Source: Gamarada debralockiae (taxonomy: Eukaryota > Ascomycota > Leotiomycetes > Helotiales > Hyphodiscaceae). From it: a DNA stretch of 15,167 bases. The translations under genes and the position numbers were made by a program. This document shows, in pieces, positions 10,150-15,167 of this stretch (within the stretch, counting starts at the first letter, position 1; each line of letters begins with the position of its first letter). Under the pieces are notes generated by a model, which was given only the letters and a program-made list of their open reading frames with translations, was not told the origin of the DNA and did not search any database. The stretch covers positions 1 to 15,167 of the forward strand of contig NXFV01001127.1 in the NCBI GenBank assembly GCA_002803225.1. Reading direction: 5' to 3'.

Positions 10150-13100
10150 ATGGTGACAGATGACGAAACACTCTACTCCAGAATCAAACGCTTGAAAGAG
10201 AAGAGTAGTTTGGAAAGGAGGGACTATGTACCTCGAGACAAGTTAGATAAGTTGATCAATAGGGATACAGTGGCCAACAAATTGGCAGGAATTGATGTCA
10301 ACGACGAACTCCTGGAGTACATTTTGGACAAAGCGAAACTGCTGTTTTCCATCATGGTTCTATTGGGAAATGGGTCCATGAGTGCCGTCGCCAAACTCCC
10401 AGAGTACGGGCTAACTGATGGCTACCTCCCAGTTCACTTGGATGACCAGCGGATCTTGTCCCTGCAAGGCGCCACAATGGATGACACCGCGCTGGCGTGG
10501 TTTGGCCACGAGGTTCAGGGGCTGGGAAAGGACAGTCGCGAGCGATGGATGGATGATTTCTGCGACAAGCAATGGATGTTCCTTGCCCCCGTCTTCAACG
10601 ATTACGAAACTGTCTATCCTCTGCGATTGGAGTGTCCCCTTCCATTCACCTCCTACGAAGAGACACCAGCAACTGGGGCAACGAGCATCATGGCGCAAGC
10701 CAGCATCCATCCAGGCCATCAGAAGGTTCAGACAAATGGCAACGTAGTGGCCATCAAAAAGTTAAAGAACATGGATAGATTGCTGGAGAAAGTCGTCCAC
10801 CTGGAAGTGGCGGCCCTGGACTTTGTCAGGAGGCTTCAACATCCGCACCTAATCAAGTTCATTGCCAGCTACAGCCAGGAGGGAAAGCACCATTTGATGT
10901 TTGAATGGGCTGACGGCGGCAATCTCAAGGACTACTGGCACGAACACGACCCGCGTGTGCCATCCCGTCGAGATGTCATCATGCGTACCATCAAGCAGAT
11001 GACAGGCCTAGCCGGCGCACTCCACACTCTGCACAACCCAGGCGGCAACGGCCTCAATTGTCGCCACGGCGATCTCAAGCCTGCCAACATCGTAAGGACC
11101 AAGTGCCGGGACGAGCCGGACTCGCTCGGACATCTCCAGATCACCGACATGGGGCTCGCAAAAGTCAACGATCAACTTACGAGGATCCGGCAAACATCGG
11201 GGACCCACAGCATCACGGTGAGATACCAATCTCCCGAGTTCAAGTTTCGTGCTTCCCCCGATGTTCCCACCTCCAGAGGCTACGACATTTGGTCCATGGG
11301 GTGTATCTTGCTGGAGTTCATCGTCTGGCTACTCTACGGAGGACCGGGGCTTGACCGGTTCAACAAGTCTTTCTCCGGAACCTTCTTCGCCGGCAGCAGA
11401 GGCGACGACATCCGACTGGAACCTGCGGTGCAGAAGTGGATCTCATACATGAAGCAGACCGCTCTCGGATGGCCAAATCCATGCGCAAGCCAGGCACTTG
11501 CGGACCTCTTGAGGCTTGTCGAAGAGCAGTTGATGGTCCCAGACGCGGCAGAGCCGCCTGAGGAATTCATCAATGATCCTCACCTCAACGTTCAGATCAC
11601 TGCGCCGAAGGACGACGTGGCGATTCAGAACAACAGAGTGCGGGCCAAATCGCAAGACCTTCTCGAAAAGATGCAAGCAATATGCAACCACAAAGACCCG
11701 GTGTATTTCTTCGACGAAACTCATGACACTTCTGCTTTTTTGACTCCTCCCGAACCAGGGTACTCGCGACGACCGTCTCTATCGAGCCTCCAAATCCCAG
11801 GTAGACAAGTTCCCCAAGCGCCAGCCCAGACGTCATGGAATGCCAACACGCAAAACCCCGTATGTCTTTCATGAATATTGAATATTTTGTTCGTCTGCCA
11901 TGGAAACAGATTGAGCTAACTAATAGTCTTGCGACTTTTCCACAAAAGTATGTTGTCGAGCCCATGCCCGATTATTGGGATGCCTATCCAAACAACGAGC
12001 TAGCACTAAACGTCTTCCCCAAAATTCGAGCTGCTGACGTGGTACCCCAGTTGGCCGTCTTCGGACTATGCAAGCAGTGCTCGGATGGGGGTTCCGGGAT
12101 CTTCTCAAACCAGTTCAATTTCAACCGGAGCTTCGCATTTGTCCGAGAGGACGGGGTCTCCAGCTCCTGTGGTATCTGCCGGACGCTGTCCAACCATGCT
12201 GTAGAATTCCCCGGCGAGGGCGAAGAGAGAGTCCGGTATCTCCGGAAGGGCTCATATCTGACCCGGCATGCGAGTAGCCCGCCCGTTTTCTCTATCACCG
12301 TGGGCCCCGGGCTTTCTGCTGCGCCCAACGATCTCCAGCGGAGCTTCCCAATGCTGCCAGACGCCGGGAGTGAGGCCGAGTTCGCCATCCTGAGGCGGTG
12401 GATTGCGGACTGTGACGAACAGCATTCGGGTTGTAAGAGAATCGGCAACAAGTCGCTCCCCACACGCCTTATCTACGTTGGAGAGGAAAAAGACCCCGTA
12501 GTCAAGCTGATTCTGTCGGCGACTTTAGATCCCCAAACGCGCTACGCAGCGCTCTCGCACCGCTGGTGGTACCCCCCTGACAAAACTCCTTTCTGCCTGA
12601 CCGACAAAACCAACAAGGAATGGGTGGAAGCCGGAAAAGAGATCATCCTCGACGACATGCCCAGAACGTTCAGCGACGCAGTGAAGGTTACTCGGGGGAT
12701 GCGAGTGCACTACCTCTGGATCGACTCGCTGTGCATCATCCAGGGCAACGAAGAGGACTGGAATAGGGAAGCGCGAAGTATGCGCCTCGTCTACAACGGC
12801 GCGTACTGCACCATCGCGGCCACGTGCACGCGCGGTACCATGGACGGCTTTCTCCAGCCGCGTCCGCCTAGACGCTTCGTCGGCATCGATGCCCGGGCGC
12901 CGTGCGGCAAGGACACCCGGATTTATCTCTGTGAGACGATCGACGACTTCCACAAGGATGTGGAGAACGCTGAGCTTAATACGCGCGGCTGGGTCTTCCA
13001 GGAACGGACGCTTTCCCGGAGAATCTTGCACTTTGCCAAGAGGCAGGTGTACATGGAGTGTGGTGGCGGTATCTGCTGCGAGACTACGACCAGGCTGTTC

Positions 13101-13961
13101 AAGTGAGTGTCCATTCCATTGTCCCTTAATGTGTACGTACCTTAGGTTTCTGTAAGATGTTAAGCTTACACGATCCATTATGCAAGCCGAGCATCCTTCT
13201 TCCTGTCCGACGCCAACTTTCCTGAGCAAGCCGTTGGGTTCTACCGCGGCATGAAGACTCGCTTCTATGAGATCATTTACCAGCAGTACTCGCAGCGCAA
13301 CTTTACCCAGCCCCAAGACCGCGCACTGGGGATGGAGGGGCTGGAGAGCAAAATCCTGGAAGTCTACAGGACCGTCGGCCGGTTCGGAGTCCTGCACAAC
13401 GAGTACTTCCACCGGAGCCTCATGTGGCAGCGGGGCGATGGGGAGTCCGCCATGAAGCGAATTGAGCATCACGACACGGAGAGAGTCCCGACCTGGTCGT
13501 GGATGAAGGTCACCGGCGCCATCAAGTACCTCCAGCTGGAGTTTGACAACACGGATCGGAGCAAGGAGATTACATCCCCGTTTGAAGGCGATCAGAGCCA
13601 CGGTCTTGCGCAGATCAAGGAAGATGCCGTCCTACATATATCTGCCGTCGCAAGAGACATCAACCGCGCCACTCTTGATAAAAAAGCAGACATCTTCTTA
13701 GATCGTCCCGAACAGCTTAGCGATTTTCGCGACCGAGGCCTCAAGTGTGTCGTGGTCGGGACGCAGAAGCAGACTCGACCGACGTCAGACCTTCATCCTT
13801 TGCCGAGCCTGCCGCTGCTGTACTATGTTCTCCTCGTTGAGCCGAAGAAGCCGGCCGAGCCTGGCTGCACTGAAAACCTCTATGAACGGGTCGGCGTGGC
13901 GAAACTTAACGCAGGTTATATATCCCTGGACGAGGAGGGTCTGCCTGTGAAAATTGTCTAA
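10150..13961 (+). CDS. protein kinase fused to a HET domain, 1212 residues
   Basis: Exons are 10150-11859, 11949-13102 and 13187-13961; the introns are 89 and 84 bp. Total coding length is 3639 bases. An in-frame TAG at 10120 precedes the first ATG. Residues 1-165 match the N-terminal region of the 518-residue kinase (KLLFSIMVLLGNGS; FCDKQWMFLAPVF). The kinase domain (about 166-465) has VAIKK (K203), CRHGDLKPAN (D308, N313), TDMG (D333), YQSPE and DIWSMG. Its glycine loop is poor (ETPATGATSIMAQA). After a polar linker comes a full HET module. It has CKQC (611-614), CGIC (644-647) and WIADCDEQHSGC (721-732), then YAALSHRWW (769-777), LWIDSLCIIQ (826-835) and RGWVFQERTLSRR (916-928). The distal VPTWSWMKVTG segment is typical of HET proteins. 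HET domains are TIR-related effectors of incompatibility and cell death. The alternative of two separate genes would leave only ~90 bp between them, with no room for a usual promoter. Confidence 0.8.
11860..11948 (+). other. intron 1 of the kinase-HET gene, the fusion junction
   Basis: The donor is GTATGT directly after an Asn-Pro codon pair. GCTAACTAAT at 11915-11924 is a strong branch sequence and the acceptor is CAAAAG. Both exons are phase 0 across it. The nearer TAG at 11924-11926 overlaps the branch sequence and would break frame, so it is unlikely to be used. Without splicing, the kinase frame adds VCLS and stops at 11872-11874, which would release a 574-residue kinase with no HET domain. 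Confidence 0.75.
13103..13186 (+). other. intron 2 of the kinase-HET gene
   Basis: The donor is GTGAGT and the acceptor GCAAG, 84 bp apart. Splicing gives TRLF-N-RASFFLSDANFPEQAV and continues without a stop to 13961. It separates the conserved HET core from the C-terminal portion. Confidence 0.75.
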
Positions 13962-14354
13962 TTCTCTAGATCAGCCAATGAGTTACCTTACATTTCCAGG
14001 CTTTTTCTTTTCCGTTTTAATCTTCTCACCGTTTTATCTCTTTCCGCCCTGTTCTTCTTCCTTTCGCTCACTACTAGATCGACGAAACTACGGCTTTTCC
14101 GTCTTGGGATATTGATAGCACACGAATTAAACGCGTTGATGTCATCGAGTATTCACAGCCGCACGAGTTGTAGGATAAAATATGAGTTTTATTCCATGTA
14201 TCGTAACTGCCAGATGCTAGTATAAAAGAGGCCATTGAGGCAAAACAGCGTTGGCTAAAAGTTAAGATCTAAAGAAAGAACAGAATCGAGAAGAGATACT
14301 TAATTGATCACGTGAAAATTCCTAGACTAAACCCTATTAGGAAAGGCAGCCAAA

Positions 14355-14367
14355 CCCCCCCCCCCCC
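14355..14367 (+). repeat. homopolymer run of 13 C followed by an A-rich run
   Basis: Thirteen consecutive C are followed by AACAAAAAAAACAAACAAA. It is a simple-sequence tract prone to length change and sequencing error. Confidence 0.9.
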
Positions 14368-14715
14368 AACAAAAAAAACAAACAAAGGAAGGTAAAGTGC
14401 AAGGTAGATCAGCTTTCCTATATCCTATAATAACGAGGTAAATGTGGCCTCGATGTGACGGGTTAGATTCATGTGCATGTCTTGATCAGGTGACCTGCGT
14501 TATGTCAGCAGCGACACCAGGGTGTGTCAGAATTCGTGACGGATCAGACTCTTTGGAAAGACCGTATCTCACCACAGCAACTTTGTGAAGAAAAATTAAG
14601 TTAACTATGCGATTCTGCACTATCGGCAGTACAAATCACATAAACATCTTAATTGTTTATTTCGAAAGTTGTGAGATTTGTTTTCGTTTGAAGAATTTCC
14701 GGCTGTCACGAGTAG

Positions 14716-14836
14716 TGTCACACCCACTGGTGCTGGTGCCTAACGTAATAGTCAGACCTGAACCTTCCTTCCTTAGTTATTCCTCTTTGTAATAAACCGG
14801 TCCTTTGGTTAAATAAGCCACTGCCAACCCGTGACA
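14716..14836 (+). mobile_element. possible short solo LTR (121 bp)
   Basis: The segment opens TGTCACACCC and closes CCCGTGACA, so it begins TG, ends CA and has six-base inverted ends (TGTCAC/GTGACA). TGT(T/C)AC-type starts are common among fungal Ty3-like LTRs. An AATAAA sits at 14791-14796 inside it. Against the call, the flanking five bases (AGTAG and TTGAT) are not a target-site duplication, the element is very short, and no second copy is in the window. Confidence 0.25.
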
Positions 14837-14920
14837 TTGATAGACCTTATAGTTGTTTAATAAATTATTTTTGAAGTCGGTAATGAAGAGGACTGAATTT
14901 AGTGGGTTGGGCTTGCACTT

Positions 14921-14932
14921 CAGCGATCGCTG
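14921..14932. repeat. 12-bp perfect palindrome
   Basis: CAGCGATCGCTG is self-complementary over its full length, in otherwise AT-rich DNA. It could be a transposon end or binding site; nothing else identifies it. Confidence 0.6.
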
Positions 14933-15119
14933 CATTTAATCGTAGGGACCTACAACCTCTCCCTCAAACCCAGGTAGGGTGTTTTAATTAGTCGGGATTT
15001 GTAATTAGGTTTACCATGTGATATCAAAAGCCTTATTTTATAGCTAGGAGTATCAAATAGCTGCTTCGTGACTCTCCCACGAATCCACTGGTGATAGCCA
15101 TTGTATACTAGCATGAGTG

Positions 15120-15139
15120 CAGCGCGCCAAGGCGCGCTG
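15120..15139. repeat. GC-rich inverted repeat, 9-bp arms with a 2-bp loop
   Basis: CAGCGCGCC and GGCGCGCTG are perfect inverted arms separated by AA, close to the right edge and embedded in AT-rich sequence. The local jump in GC content fits the terminus or subterminal hairpin of a DNA transposon that continues beyond the window. No transposase is visible. Confidence 0.7.
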
Positions 15140-15167
15140 GTGCGATTTTTCTCTGTTATCATGTGAG

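Larger units (their letters stand above)
13962..15167. other. AT-rich intergenic region at the right edge
   Basis: No convincing gene lies in these 1.2 kb. Short frames at 14607-14792 (plus) and 15162-14950 (minus) show no domain. The first part is pyrimidine-rich 3' flank of the kinase-HET gene. Further right are a C run with an adjoining A run, a possible small LTR and two strong palindromes, which together suggest decayed mobile DNA. Confidence 0.5.

Noticed and set aside
11835..11963. A separate HET gene starting at an ATG in or near the kinase 3' end
   Set aside because: The ATGs at 11835 and 11859 lie inside the kinase exon, and the one at 11964 would leave ~90 bp between genes; the phase-matched intron explains the region better. 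Not fully excluded.
12525..13601. A 358-codon open frame on the minus strand
   Set aside because: It is opposite the HET exons and runs through a well-supported intron; the composition is that of a shadow frame.
1..15167. CRISPR arrays, tRNA or rRNA genes, bacterial operon signals
   Set aside because: None is visible; introns and protein families show a fungal nuclear region.

Overview
The window looks like nuclear DNA of a filamentous ascomycete (Pezizomycotina). Genes are interrupted by short introns (45 to 103 bp) with GTAAGT-, GTATGT- or GTGAGT-type donors. The protein families (SesA-like, patatin/NB-ARC/TPR, NACHT/ankyrin and HET proteins, plus a fungal kinase family with an HGDLKP catalytic loop) are typical of fungal self/non-self recognition loci. 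Genus cannot be told from the sequence.

Layout. (1) 1-3370, minus strand: an NLR-type gene that runs off the left edge. It has a SesA-like N-terminus, a patatin-like domain, NB-ARC and the start of a TPR array, in five visible exons that splice cleanly to 1031 codons. Both patatin catalytic-dyad positions are substituted (Ser to Gly, Asp to Ala). (2) 3371-4114: intergenic. (3) 4115-5653, minus strand: the C-terminal part of a NACHT-ankyrin NLR. It has no P-loop and no start codon, and its 5' end meets an AT-rich degenerate ~45-bp tandem repeat (5644-5834). (4) 6519-8147, plus strand: a 518-residue protein kinase with one intron. (5) 8148-10149: 2 kb with no convincing gene. (6) 10150-13961, plus strand: a second kinase of the same family whose exon 1 is joined, through a phase-0 intron, to a complete HET domain, predicting a 1212-residue kinase-HET fusion. 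(7) 13962-15167: AT-rich intergenic DNA with a homopolymer run, a possible short solo LTR and strong small palindromes.

How they may work together (inference). NLRs of this kind sense a ligand through C-terminal repeats and signal through the N-terminal domain. HET domains trigger growth arrest or cell death when activated. The kinases share an uncharacterised N-terminal region and flank the empty 2-kb stretch, so they look like a diverged tandem pair, only one of which carries HET. The kinase-HET protein could couple phosphorylation directly to a death effector. The best candidates for something little described are this fusion, its possible kinase-only form through intron retention, and the doubly mutated patatin in an otherwise intact NLR. 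All gene models are hand-derived from splice signals and frame; no transcript or database evidence was available.
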